DNA of 64,000 bases from Solibaculum_A intestinale. GTDB taxonomy: Bacteria > Bacillota > Clostridia > Oscillospirales > Acutalibacteraceae. The position numbers were made by a program, and so were the translations under genes. Position 1 is the stretch's first letter, and each line of letters begins with the position of its first letter. Of the stretch, positions 24,525 through 32,496 are shown in pieces. The notes beneath the pieces are model-generated. The model did no database searches, was not told the origin of the DNA, and saw nothing but the letters and a program-made list of their open reading frames with translations. The stretch covers positions 91,068 to 155,067 of the forward strand of contig NZ_JBBMFD010000003.1 in assembly GCF_040096205.1 (NCBI RefSeq), given 5' to 3'.

Positions 24525-25628
24525 TTATTCCGCCAGCAGCCGGGCCAGGATCTCGTTGGACACCAGAAACCCGTCCCGGGTCAGCCGCAGGCCCCTATTG
24601 TCCTCTTCCATCAGCCCCGCCGCCGAAAGGGGCTTTGCCCGCCTTCGCAGCCGCTCCGGAATGGGATGGCCGAACCGGGCGAGGACTCCTTCCTCGGTAA
24701 GCCCTTCCACTAGCCGCAGCCGCAGCAGGACGTATTCCTCGAAATCGCCGCCCGCTGCGTCCTCCACCGGAGGTTCTCCCGAAAGGAACCCTTCCAAATC
24801 CCGCGGATAGAAAAACCGCCGTCCGTTTAAGAAGGAATGAGCCGCGGGCCCCAGCCCCAGGTATTCCTCCCCGTTCCAGTATTTGAGGTTGTGGCGGGAG
24901 GCAAAGCCGGGCTTTGCGAAATTGGAGATTTCATATTGTGCGAGCCCCATCCTCTCCAGTCCCCGGCAGGCGGACTGGTAAAGGGCCACCTGCGCCTCCT
25001 CGCCGGGGAACTCGTCCGCCGGGCGCAAAGAGAAGGGGGTGCCCGCTTCGATTTTCAGCAAATAGGCGGACACATGCTCGGGTGACAGCTGTTTTACCAA
25101 GGACAGGGTTTTCCCCAAGCTTTCCTCCGTCTGCCCCGGGATGCCCAGCATCAGGTCGAGAGACAGGTTTTCAAAGCCTGCCCGCCGCGCCTCCTTCACC
25201 GCCCGGACCGTGTCTATGGCCGTGTGCAGCCGTCCCAACGAGGCAAGATCTTCGTCCACGCCCGTCTGCATCCCGATGGACAGCCGGTTGACACCCGCCG
25301 CCCGGTAGCCCTGAAAATCCCCAAACGAAGCGGTAGCGGGGTTGACTTCCAGTGTAATCTCCGCCGCATTCAACCCAAAGTATTTTTCTGCCGCCGCAAG
25401 CAGCGTCCCCACCCGCTTAGGCCCCAGCAAAGACGGGGTGCCGCCGCCGAAATAACAGGTATCCGCCTCATAGCCGCCCCCCTCCCCATAGCGGCCCAGG
25501 GCGGCAAGCAGAGCGGAAGTATACTTATCGTATAAATCGTTGTTTCCTTTACAGGAATAAAAGTCGCAATAGCTGCATTTGCGCAGGCAAAAAGGAACAT
25601 GAAGATAGAGGCCGATCCAATGGGGCAC
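24525..25628 (-). CDS. hemW: HemW-type radical SAM protein (heme chaperone)
   Basis: HemN-like radical SAM enzyme; proteins of this subgroup without the fourth cysteine act as heme chaperones rather than coproporphyrinogen oxidases. Cluster cysteines are C14, C18 and C21 in HVPFCLRKCSYCDF; further marks are CYFGGGTPSLL, NRLSIGMQT and HNLKYWNGEEYLGLG. The start is GTG at 25628, 8 nt after AAAGGAGGG; the longer frame to 25694 has no ribosome site and runs through a palindrome. It follows lepA, a very common Firmicutes order, but a terminator lies between them. 367 residues. Confidence 0.9.
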   Translation of the reverse strand: MPHWIGLYLHVPFCLRKCSYCDFYSCKGNNDLYDKYTSALLAALGRYGEGGGYEADTCYFGGGTPSLLGPKRVGTLLAAAEKYFGLNAAEITLEVNPATASFGDFQGYRAAGVNRLSIGMQTGVDEDLASLGRLHTAIDTVRAVKEARRAGFENLSLDLMLGIPGQTEESLGKTLSLVKQLSPEHVSAYLLKIEAGTPFSLRPADEFPGEEAQVALYQSACRGLERMGLAQYEISNFAKPGFASRHNLKYWNGEEYLGLGPAAHSFLNGRRFFYPRDLEGFLSGEPPVEDAAGGDFEEYVLLRLRLVEGLTEEGVLARFGHPIPERLRRRAKPLSAAGLMEEDNRGLRLTRDGFLVSNEILARLLAE

Positions 25629-25657
25629 GGAAAATGCCCTCCTTTCTGCATCAATCG

Positions 25658-25685
25658 AATTCATGCATCTATATATGCATGAATT
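25658..25685. repeat. Perfect 11-bp inverted repeat in the lepA-hemW gap
   Basis: AATTCATGCAT (25658-25668) and ATGCATGAATT (25675-25685) around CTATAT. It lies just after the lepA terminator and before hemW and could be an operator or mRNA hairpin. Confidence 0.5.
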
Positions 25686-25694
25686 GCCCGGCAA

Positions 25695-25725
25695 AAAAGC
25701 CGCCCAACACGCCTGGGCGGCTTTT
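25695..25725 (-). terminator. Intrinsic terminator of lepA
   Basis: AAAAGCCGCCCA and TGGGCGGCTTTT pair over 12 bp; six T follow on the minus strand. It begins 9 nt after the lepA stop. Confidence 0.88.
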
Positions 25726-25733
25726 GTCGCGTC

Positions 25734-27542
25734 TTATTCGTCCAGCTTGAGCACCGCCATGAACGCCTCCTGGGGCACTTCCACCGAGCCCAGCTGCCGC
25801 ATGCGCTTCTTGCCTTCCTTCTGCTTCTCCAGCAGCTTCTTCTTGCGGGTAATGTCGCCCCCGTAGCACTTGGCAAGCACGTCCTTGCGCAGCGCCTTGA
25901 CCGTTTCCCGGGCAATGATCTTGCCGCCGATGGCCGCCTGGATGGGCACCTCGAAGAGCTGGCGCGGAATGTGTTCCTTGAGCTTTTCGGCGATCTTGCG
26001 GGCCCTGGTGTAGGCCTTGTCGCTGTGCACGATGAAGGACAAGGCGTCCACCACCTCGCCGTTGAGCATCACGTCCAGCTTAACGAGATCCGACTTCTGG
26101 TAGCCCATCACCTCATAGTCAAAGGAAGCGTAGCCCCGGGTGCGGGACTTGAGGGCGTCGAAGAAGTCGTATACGATTTCGTTGAGCGGGAGCTCATAGT
26201 GGATGTCCACCCGGCCCGCGTCGATGTACTGCATGTCCTTAAATACGCCCCGCCGCTCCTGGCACAGGTCCATGATGTTGCCCACGAACTCGGTGGGCGA
26301 GAAAATATGGGCGTTGGTGATCGGTTCCTCCGCCTGGGCGATGGTGCCCGGGTCGGGGTAGTTGGTGGGGTTGTCGATGTAAACCACGTCGCCGCTGGTC
26401 TTGGTGATTTTATAGATGACCGACGGGGCGGTGGTCACCAGGTCCAGGTTATATTCCCGCTCCAGCCGCTCCTGGATGATCTCCATATGCAAAAGCCCCA
26501 GAAAGCCGCAGCGAAAGCCAAAGCCTAAGGCCACCGAGGTTTCCGGCTCAAAGGACAGGGCCGCGTCGTTTAATTGCAGCTTCTCCAAAGCCTCCCGCAG
26601 GTCCGGGTACTTGGCCCCGTCCGCCGGGTAGATGCCGCAGAACACCATGGGGTTCACCTTGCGGTAGCCGGGCAGGGGCTCGGGCGCGGGGTTCTCTTTC
26701 AAGGTGACCGTGTCGCCCACTCTTGCGTCCGCAATCACCTTGATGGACGCGGCGATGTACCCCACGTCCCCCGCCGCCAGGCAGTCGTCCGGCTCTAAGA
26801 GGTTCGGGCGCATGTGCCCAGTCTCCACCACGGTAAACTCCGCGCCGGTGGCCATCATCTTGATGGTGTCCCCCGGGCGCACAGAGCCTTCCTTGACGCG
26901 GATGTAAACGATGACGCCCTTGTAGGGGTCATAGTAGCTGTCGAAAATCAGCGCCTGCAAGGGCTTGTCCGGGTCCCCCGCCGGGGGCGGCACGTCCTTG
27001 ACGATCCGTTCGAGAACCGCCGGGATGTTCACCCCGTTTTTCGCGGAAATCTGGGGCGCGTCCTCGGCGGGAATGCCGATGACATCCTCAATTTCCTTGA
27101 TGACCCGTTCAGGCTCCGCCGCGGGCAGGTCGATTTTATTGATGACCGGCAGGATCTCCAACCCGTGGTCCAGCGCCAGATAGGTGTTTGCAAGGGTCTG
27201 GGCCTCGATGCCCTGGGACGCGTCCACCACCAGCACCGCTCCCTCGCAGGCCGCTAAGGACCGGGACACTTCATAATTGAAGTCCACATGGCCGGGGGTG
27301 TCGATCAGGTTGAAGGTATAAAACTGGCCGTCGTCCGCCTTATAGTCCAGCGAAACGGCGTGGGCCTTGATGGTGATGCCCCGCTCGCGCTCTAAGTCCA
27401 TATTGTCGAGAAGCTGTTCTTCCATGTCCCGCTTGGCGACGGCCTCGGTCAGTTCGAGAATGCGGTCGGCCAGGGTGGACTTGCCGTGGTCGATGTGGGC
27501 CACGATGCTGAAATTTCGGATGCGCTGCTGCACATTGTGCAA
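25734..27542 (-). CDS. lepA: Elongation factor 4 (LepA, back-translocating GTPase)
   Basis: Ribosome-bound GTPase related to EF-G. The 602-residue protein has G1 AHIDHGKST, G3 DTPGHVDF, G4 NKIDLP, and the LepA-specific C-terminal domain with KKLLEKQKEGKKRMRQLGSV close to the end. TTG at 27542 is used as start: GAGGTGATC precedes it by about 6 nt and the product then begins at the normal family position. An upstream frame to 27635 overlaps the promoter and is rejected. Confidence 0.95.
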   Translation of the reverse strand: MHNVQQRIRNFSIVAHIDHGKSTLADRILELTEAVAKRDMEEQLLDNMDLERERGITIKAHAVSLDYKADDGQFYTFNLIDTPGHVDFNYEVSRSLAACEGAVLVVDASQGIEAQTLANTYLALDHGLEILPVINKIDLPAAEPERVIKEIEDVIGIPAEDAPQISAKNGVNIPAVLERIVKDVPPPAGDPDKPLQALIFDSYYDPYKGVIVYIRVKEGSVRPGDTIKMMATGAEFTVVETGHMRPNLLEPDDCLAAGDVGYIAASIKVIADARVGDTVTLKENPAPEPLPGYRKVNPMVFCGIYPADGAKYPDLREALEKLQLNDAALSFEPETSVALGFGFRCGFLGLLHMEIIQERLEREYNLDLVTTAPSVIYKITKTSGDVVYIDNPTNYPDPGTIAQAEEPITNAHIFSPTEFVGNIMDLCQERRGVFKDMQYIDAGRVDIHYELPLNEIVYDFFDALKSRTRGYASFDYEVMGYQKSDLVKLDVMLNGEVVDALSFIVHSDKAYTRARKIAEKLKEHIPRQLFEVPIQAAIGGKIIARETVKALRKDVLAKCYGGDITRKKKLLEKQKEGKKRMRQLGSVEVPQEAFMAVLKLDE

Positions 27543-27582
27543 AATGATCACCTCGTCGAAAGGGTAGGATCGAATCCTTTCT

Positions 27583-27611
27583 ATTATACAGGCAAGCGCC
27601 CGGCTTTGCAA
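27583..27611 (-). promoter_or_regulatory. Promoter of lepA
   Basis: On the minus strand TTGCAA (27611-27606), 17 bp, TATAAT (27588-27583), giving a leader of about 35 nt to the TTG start. Confidence 0.75.
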
Positions 27612-27678
27612 TTGATTTGCAGAGGAAGAAGGCATCCCTGCCGCGATTTATAACAAAATCGATGGCCACCTGCACCCG

Positions 27679-27708
27679 ATACGCGTATTCGTACACAAAA
27701 TACGCGTA
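27679..27708. promoter_or_regulatory. Paired TACGCGTA palindromes upstream of lepA
   Basis: ATACGCGTAT (27679-27688) and TACGCGTA (27701-27708) lie 21 bp apart centre to centre, two helical turns, about 70-100 bp upstream of the lepA -35. The spacing suggests a protein binding on one face of the helix. The factor is unknown. Confidence 0.35.
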
Positions 27709-27812
27709 CTCGTTGATGACAGCGGGCAGTTTCCCAGCTAAAATAAGGGCGAAAGGGCATGAATCAACAATCGCTTTTTCGTTTTCCGATCTTCTCTAAT
27801 GAAAAAGCGCGG

Positions 27813-28115
27813 CTATAGGCTGTCAATTAACCGCAGGAAGGCCTGCTTTTGCTCCGGGGACAAACGGCTCCATTTGGCAAGCAATTCACGCTGCTCCTGC
27901 GTCAGCGGGCAGTCGGAATCACCCTCATAGAAAAACTCGGACAAGGTGATGCCCAAACCTTCGCAGAGGCTTTCCAATGTAAAAATAGAAGGATTATACT
28001 CTCTACGGAACCAAGAATTAATGGTAGTTGGAGGAATGCCAGACCGTAGGGAAAGCTCACGTTCGTTCAGGCCACGCTGCTTCATCAAGCTCTCCAGCCT
28101 ATTTAGAATATTCAT
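27813..28115 (-). CDS. XRE-family DNA-binding regulator
   Basis: A 100-residue protein with an N-terminal helix-turn-helix (LMKQRGLNERELSLRSGIPPTTINSWFRREYNP) and a C-terminal helical part (LSPEQKQAFLRLIDSL). The start at 28115 follows GAGGTG; the ATG four codons upstream is inside the ribosome site. It is divergent from another XRE gene at 28222, a layout typical of a repressor/antirepressor switch. AACGAAAAAGCG-type boxes occur in the shared control region and also as an inverted repeat at 27772-27809 right after this gene. Confidence 0.82.
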   Translation of the reverse strand: MNILNRLESLMKQRGLNERELSLRSGIPPTTINSWFRREYNPSIFTLESLCEGLGITLSEFFYEGDSDCPLTQEQRELLAKWSRLSPEQKQAFLRLIDSL

Positions 28116-28125
28116 GGAACACCTC

Positions 28126-28205
28126 ATACGCTTTTTTCTTATTATAAAACAAAAAGGCGATAACTGGGTGAACGAAAAAGCGTATTATATAAACGAAAAT
28201 GCGTT
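28126..28205. promoter_or_regulatory. Shared operator region with repeated GAAAAAGCGTAT boxes
   Basis: Three related boxes: ATACGCTTTTTTC (28126-28138, reverse), AACGAAAAAGCGT (28171-28183) and AACGAAAATGCGT (28192-28204). The last two are direct repeats 21 bp apart; the first is inverted to them. They fill the gap between the divergent XRE genes and probably bind one or both products. Confidence 0.5.
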
Positions 28206-28221
28206 CAAGGAGGAAAAGGCA

Positions 28222-28434
28222 ATGGAATCACGGCTTAAACTGCTTCGGGAAGAAAGAAATCTGTCTCCATCCGAGCTTGCTCGGACCGTAGGCATCTCTC
28301 TTCTTACCTATCAGCGCTATGAGAAGGACCATACCCGGATGAAAACGGCGGATCTATACAAGCTGGCCCTGTTTTTTGATTGCAGCATGGATTACCTGGC
28401 TTACCGCACCCAAAAGCGGGAGGTGCTGCGATGA
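28222..28434 (+). CDS. XRE-family DNA-binding regulator (small)
   Basis: A 70-residue single helix-turn-helix protein: LKLLREERNLSPSELARTVGISLLTYQRYEKDH then LYKLALFFDCSMDYLAYRT. AAGGAGG lies 7 nt before the ATG. The gene directly precedes the palindrome array at 28444-29269 on the same strand, with no terminator until 29280, so the array could be the 3' part of its transcript. Confidence 0.8.
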   Translation: MESRLKLLREERNLSPSELARTVGISLLTYQRYEKDHTRMKTADLYKLALFFDCSMDYLAYRTQKREVLR

Positions 28435-28443
28435 GACGGTACG

Positions 28444-29269
28444 TGTGAATTATATTCACAATCACCGGCTCATCCATCCTTCTGGACGCTCCATCCGCTT
28501 TCGTGGATGCGTTGATGTGTGAAATAGATTCACAAGAAAAGCCTTAAAGCCTCTGCCGATTTCTGTGGATAGCCAAGTGTGTGAACATAGTTCACGTGAC
28601 TCAGAGCCCTTCCCACTTCAAGCCATCCGCTTGCTTCTATGGGATTGGTGTTGAGTGAATATAGTTCACATCCCTGGGGATGCATCCGCCCGGCCACACA
28701 GGCCATTTTGGGCTGTGTGAATATGGTTCACATTATCGGCTTGTCCTTCCGAAAAAGGACGTTTGTTGGTAGGGGTGCTCGAATAGGTGAAATATATTCA
28801 CAAATAGGAAGGACCCATTCCCAGGCTCCGCCGATTTCGGAATAAGCCCCCATATGTGAATTGGATTCACATATGGGGGCTTATTCCCTCTCAAGAACCA
28901 ACTATTTTTTGTGGATCGTGAATGTATTTCACCGACTCGGAGAGTTCTCCGTCCACTTAGTAGCGTGGATTACGCGGGCACGTGAATTGTGTTCACGTGT
29001 GTAAGTTCCATCCCCCCTGTACTTCTGCCGGTTTCTGTGAATGCCCGAAGTTAGTGAGTTTGGTTCATATACTTTGGGCTTATTCCGTCGTGGAAGGCAT
29101 TTATCCAGCCCCAAGGGGTTGTTTTGGAATGTGGATTAAATTCACATCCATACAGGCGTATCCAACGGCCTGCCTGTACGGATGGAATCTGCTTATCTGC
29201 CGGAGGGAAAGCCGCAGGCCGGGGCTGCTGCCTGTTTGTCCTCATCCAAATGTGTGAATATCATTCACA
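28444..29269. repeat. Array of twelve TGTGAA-N5-TTCACA palindromes
   Basis: Non-coding stretch with 17-bp palindromes at 28444, 28518, 28580, 28654, 28716, 28786, 28855, 28917, 28981, 29053, 29130 and 29253 (left ends). Five are perfect (1, 2, 5, 7, 12), one is the variant CGTGAA/TTCACG (9), the rest have one to three changes. Centres are 62-77 bp apart except the last (123). The N5 is mostly A/T. Several intervals hold their own small hairpin (GGCC-acaca-GGCC, GTCCTT/AAGGAC, CGGAG/CTCCG, CCCC-aa-GGGG). Left flanks of copies 2, 3, 7 and 10 share a CCGATTTCTGTGGAT-like segment, so the unit is longer than the palindrome. No convincing gene lies here. Confidence 0.8.
28841..28885. repeat. 45-bp hairpin around palindrome copy 7
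   Basis: Copy 7 of the array is extended to perfect 20-bp arms (28841-28860 and 28866-28885) around TTGGA. The outer part differs from the other copies, so only the inner six pairs are a shared sequence while the pairing itself is extended. Confidence 0.8.
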
Positions 29270-29279
29270 ATAAGTCAAA

Positions 29280-29311
29280 AGCGTCCAGGCTCATGAGCCT
29301 GGGCGCTCTTT
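29280..29311. terminator. Bidirectional terminator between the array and the RACo-like gene
   Basis: AGCGTCCAGGCTC and GAGCCTGGGCGCT pair over about 13 bp with one G-T pair; TTTT follows on both strands. It ends the RACo-like gene on the minus strand and would end any plus-strand transcript through the array. Confidence 0.75.
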
Positions 29312-29313
29312 TC

Positions 29314-30894
29314 CTATTCCTCCCCGTCTGGGAACAGCATGGCGTCTACATAGGCGTCGTTAAAGTCCGCCCGGCCGGACAGCTCCAGGTACTTGGCGTC
29401 CCAGGCGATCTGGGTCAGGCGGGCCCGGGCCCCGTCCTCTAAGAGAACCGCCCCGGCCCCCAATCCCGCCGTGTTGCCCCCCGCCTGAGTCTTAGGAAGG
29501 AAGGCGGCGGGCAAGAGCCCGATGCGGCAGGCGCTTTTGGGGTTTAGCGCGCAGCCGAAGGACCCGGCCAGCACCACCCGGTCCACCTCCGCCTCGGTTA
29601 AGCCCGCTTCCTTTAACAAAAGCGCGATGCCCGCCGCGAAGGCGGCCTTGGCCAATTGCAGCTCCCGGATGTCCTGCTGGGTAACCGCTATGCCCTGTTC
29701 CTTGCTTAGCAGAAAAGCGGGCTGGCCGTCAAGCGCAAGGAAGCGCCCGGCAAGAGCCGGCGGCAGCTCCTCGCCGTCCATTCGCCCGGTTTCGTCCACC
29801 GCCCCGCAGTCTAAAAGCGCCGCCGCCGCGTCCAACAGCCCCGAACCGCAGATGCCCGCCGCCGGTTCCCCGCCGATGGTGGTCACCGAAAGGCCCTCCT
29901 TGGTCAGCGTCACTTGGTTGATCGCGCCGGGGACCCCGCCCATCCCATAGCGGATGCGGGCTCCTTCCAGCGCCGGGCCCGCCGCCACCGAGCAGCAGAA
30001 AATCTCCCTGCCCCGGCTGAGGGCCATTTCCCCATTGGTGCCGATGTCGATGAGCAGGGCGTTTTCCTTAGGGTTCCCAAGGTCCGCCGCCAGGATGCCC
30101 GCCGTAATGTCCCCGCCCACGTAGGCGGAAAGGCAGCGGATGAGATGAACGGGGGCGTTGGGGTCGATAGAAAGCCCCAGCTCCCCGGCGGGCACGTCCC
30201 CGCCGAAGAGGGACTTAGGAGTAAAGGGCGCCTGGGCGATGGAGGCGGGGTCCAAGCCGCGCAGCAGGTGGAGCATGGTGGTGTTGGCCGCGATGACGCC
30301 CTTTTGCACCCGCTCCACCGCTGCCCCCGCCTTTCTGCAAACGAAAGAAAGCATGTCGTTGAGAGCACCCACAATGGATGTTTGCAGGGCGGGAAGCGCC
30401 CCCTTCCCCGCCGCGTCGATGCGGGCGATCACGTCCGCCCCAAAGGTGCGCTGGGGATTTAGGGCGCTTTCGGTACTGAGGAGCCGGCGGCTTTTCAGGC
30501 CGAAGAGGGAAAGGGCCACCGTGGTGGTGCCGAGGTCGGCGGCGAAGCCCAGGGGCTCGGTTTCGCCGGCCGGTTCGCTGGGAGCAGGGGAGTTCTCTCC
30601 AGTCTGGGCTTCGGCGGGAGCCTGCAAAGTCACCGTCGCCTCCCCTTCCACCCGGGCAAAGCACGCCAGCCGCACGCCCGCCTCCCGGGCGCTTCCCAGC
30701 AGGATCGCTTCCTCGTCCGACATGGCCGAAAGTGCTCCCGTCGCCTTCACCCTGCATTTGCCGCAGGTGTGGCCCCCGCCGCAGGGTGCGTAGAAGGAAA
30801 CGCCGCACCGGCCCAACAGGTCAAGCAGGGTTTCGCCCGGGTGGGCGCTGAGAAGGTCCGTCCGGTCCCCGCGGATCAATGTAACGTCTGGCAT
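29314..30894 (-). CDS. RACo-like ASKHA-domain protein with N-terminal 2Fe-2S ferredoxin
   Basis: Proteins of this build (COG3894, DUF4445) reactivate oxidised corrinoid proteins by ATP-driven electron transfer in acetogens and methyltransferase systems. The 526 residues show a plant-type 2Fe-2S site C38-x5-C44-x2-C47 and C78 (CGGGHTCGKC), a linker, then the actin-like nucleotide fold: AADLGTTTVALSLF, LIDIGTNGEMAL and VVLAGSFGCALNPKSA. The start is ATG 30894 after AGGCGG. No corrinoid protein or methyltransferase lies beside it, so the partner is unknown. Confidence 0.85.
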   Translation of the reverse strand: MPDVTLIRGDRTDLLSAHPGETLLDLLGRCGVSFYAPCGGGHTCGKCRVKATGALSAMSDEEAILLGSAREAGVRLACFARVEGEATVTLQAPAEAQTGENSPAPSEPAGETEPLGFAADLGTTTVALSLFGLKSRRLLSTESALNPQRTFGADVIARIDAAGKGALPALQTSIVGALNDMLSFVCRKAGAAVERVQKGVIAANTTMLHLLRGLDPASIAQAPFTPKSLFGGDVPAGELGLSIDPNAPVHLIRCLSAYVGGDITAGILAADLGNPKENALLIDIGTNGEMALSRGREIFCCSVAAGPALEGARIRYGMGGVPGAINQVTLTKEGLSVTTIGGEPAAGICGSGLLDAAAALLDCGAVDETGRMDGEELPPALAGRFLALDGQPAFLLSKEQGIAVTQQDIRELQLAKAAFAAGIALLLKEAGLTEAEVDRVVLAGSFGCALNPKSACRIGLLPAAFLPKTQAGGNTAGLGAGAVLLEDGARARLTQIAWDAKYLELSGRADFNDAYVDAMLFPDGEE

Positions 30895-30981
30895 AAGCGC
30901 CGCCTGCCTTTCCAAGTTAGAGTATCACGAGTATAGCACGAATCGGCGGGAAAAAACCACCCAGTTCCTGCAAAAAGCGCC

Positions 30982-31010
30982 TTGCGCGGGGGACTTTGTT
31001 CGCGTATACT
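30982..31010 (+). promoter_or_regulatory. Promoter of the mscS gene
   Basis: TTGCGC (30982-30987), 17 bp, TATACT (31005-31010); about 33 nt to the start codon. Confidence 0.55.
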
Positions 31011-31049
31011 GAAAGAAAAAACAGGCGTTTTTCGAAAGGAGCGGACCCG

Positions 31050-31865
31050 ATGGAGAAATTTATGGACTGGCTGTGGGCCGTGGTGGTGGAGTACGGGCCG
31101 AAGCTGCTCGTTGCGCTGATCGTGCTGCTGGTGGGGCTGTGGCTGGCAAAGCTGGTGACCAAGTTCGTCATGAAGATGCTGCAACGGGGCAAGGTGGACG
31201 TGACCCTGCATTCCTTCATCCGTTCCACCGTCTATATCGCCCTGATGATTCTGGTGGTGGTCACCGTCTGCGGCACCCTGGGGGTGAACATGACCTCCAT
31301 CATCACCGTCATCGGCGCGGCGGGCGCGGCCATCGCCCTAGCGTTGCAAGACAGCTTAAAGAACATTGCCAGCGGCATTCTCATCCTGGTTTCCCATCCC
31401 TTCCGGGTGGGGGACTATGTCCAGACCGAGGGCGTGGGCGGAACGGTTACGGAAATCCGCCTGTTTTACACCACCCTGACCACCATAGACAACAGCCGTG
31501 TGGTCCTCCCCAACTCCCGCCTGACCGGCAATAACCTCATCAATTACAACGCCGAGGAGACCCGCCGCCTGGATCAGAACTTCTCCATCGGCTATCAGGA
31601 CGACGTGGCCCTTGCCAAGGAAACCATCCTTATGCTGGCCTGTAAAAACGAGCTTACCATCCCGGAGCCGGAACCCACTGTTCAGATGGTGGAGCATGGG
31701 GATTCAGCCATAGTGCTGCAGCTGCGCTGCTGGACCAAAACCGGGGACTACTGGCAGCTTAAATTTGAGCTGCTCGAGCAGGTGAAGGCGGAGTTCGACC
31801 GCATCGGCATCTCCATTCCCTTTCACCAGGTCGACGTGCATGTAACGGGAGAAAAGGCGGAATAA
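31050..31865 (+). CDS. mscS: Small-conductance mechanosensitive channel, MscS family
   Basis: Opens under membrane tension to release solutes. The 271-residue protein has three N-terminal helices; the pore helix reads VIGAAGAAIALALQDSLKNIASGI, the conserved glycine/alanine TM3, followed by the beta domain (HPFRVGDYVQTEGVGGTVTEI, VVLPNSRLTGNNLINY). Length matches E. coli MscS (286). ATG 31050 follows AAAGGAG; the 18-codon extension upstream has no ribosome site. Single gene. Confidence 0.92.
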   Translation: MEKFMDWLWAVVVEYGPKLLVALIVLLVGLWLAKLVTKFVMKMLQRGKVDVTLHSFIRSTVYIALMILVVVTVCGTLGVNMTSIITVIGAAGAAIALALQDSLKNIASGILILVSHPFRVGDYVQTEGVGGTVTEIRLFYTTLTTIDNSRVVLPNSRLTGNNLINYNAEETRRLDQNFSIGYQDDVALAKETILMLACKNELTIPEPEPTVQMVEHGDSAIVLQLRCWTKTGDYWQLKFELLEQVKAEFDRIGISIPFHQVDVHVTGEKAE

Positions 31866-31892
31866 CGCAGTTGGCCGGTACAAGGGGAAAAC

Positions 31893-31941
31893 AAAAGAAA
31901 GGGACGCCCCTGCTTTTTAAGCAGGGGCGTCCCTTTCTTTT
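31893..31941. terminator. Bidirectional terminator with a 21-bp perfect stem
   Basis: Arms 31893-31913 and 31921-31941 are perfectly complementary around TTTTTAA. It lies between mscS and the converging XRE gene. The stem is unusually long and A/T-tailed on both sides. Confidence 0.85.
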
Positions 31942-31977
31942 GTGAAAACGGCAAGGATATCGCCTTCGGCCGAAGTG

Positions 31978-32268
31978 TCAGGCGTGATGTGTGCGCCCCT
32001 TCAGATCGTCGATAAGCATCTGGATGTGAGCAATCTCTTCCGGATGAAGGGAGGTTACCTCAAGATAGAGCCTGGTGTCCAATCCCAGCAAATAATCGGT
32101 GCTTACCGAAAAAAAACGGGCCAGCTTTACCAGAACCTCAATGGAGGGCTGGATGTTGTTATTTTCCCAGTTTGAAATACTCTGCTTGGATACATTCAGC
32201 TTTTTCGCAAGCTCCACCTGGTTAAGACCCCTCGCTGCCCTAAGAGTTTTTATTTGTTCGTGCAACAT
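31978..32268 (-). CDS. XRE-family DNA-binding regulator
   Basis: A 96-residue protein with helix-turn-helix IKTLRAARGLNQVELAKKLNVSKQSISNWENNNIQPS and a C-terminal part LLGLDTRLYLEVTSLHPEEIAHIQMLIDDL typical of SinR-like regulators that dimerise through the tail. ATG 32268 is 7 nt after AAGGAGAC; the longer frame to 32370 lacks one. It is divergent from a consensus promoter (32320-32348) that drives the frameshifted secreted-protein gene, which it may repress. Confidence 0.82.
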   Translation of the reverse strand: MLHEQIKTLRAARGLNQVELAKKLNVSKQSISNWENNNIQPSIEVLVKLARFFSVSTDYLLGLDTRLYLEVTSLHPEEIAHIQMLIDDLKGRTHHA

Positions 32269-32319
32269 AGAAAGAGTCTCCTTGAAGTCAAAGATCACAA
32301 TACCATTATATAAATATAA

Positions 32320-32348
32320 TTGACAACATAAAAATACAAAGGTATTAT
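32320..32348 (+). promoter_or_regulatory. Consensus sigma-A promoter
   Basis: TTGACA (32320-32325), exactly 17 bp, TATTAT (32343-32348). It points at the genes 32497-33279, opposite to the XRE gene. The 150-nt leader carries AAGGAGG at about 32374 with only a short frame (about 28 codons) behind it, which I do not call. Confidence 0.75.
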
Positions 32349-32496
32349 GATAATGGACGAGTTGTTTCATTCAAGGAGGGTGGTTGGAAAATAGACGGTA
32401 TCGAATTCCCGGAATTTACAGAAATAAACTGGCAACCATCCGGGGGCTGTGTCGAACAGCTTGGCTATGATCAAATTTTAAAATCAGAAAGTAGGG

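Noticed and set aside
28444..29269. CRISPR array
   Set aside because: The repeated unit is a 17-bp palindrome with several sequence variants, intervals vary from 62 to 123 bp and share segments with each other, and no cas genes are present.
28444..29269. CRP-type binding sites
   Set aside because: The E. coli CRP site is TGTGA-N6-TCACA; all copies here have N7, so an ordinary CRP/FNR-like dimer of that geometry does not fit.
28441..29280. Short open frames within the array (for example 28639-28845, 28929-29114, 28982-29257)
   Set aside because: They run through the palindromes, have no ribosome sites and no recognisable protein pattern.
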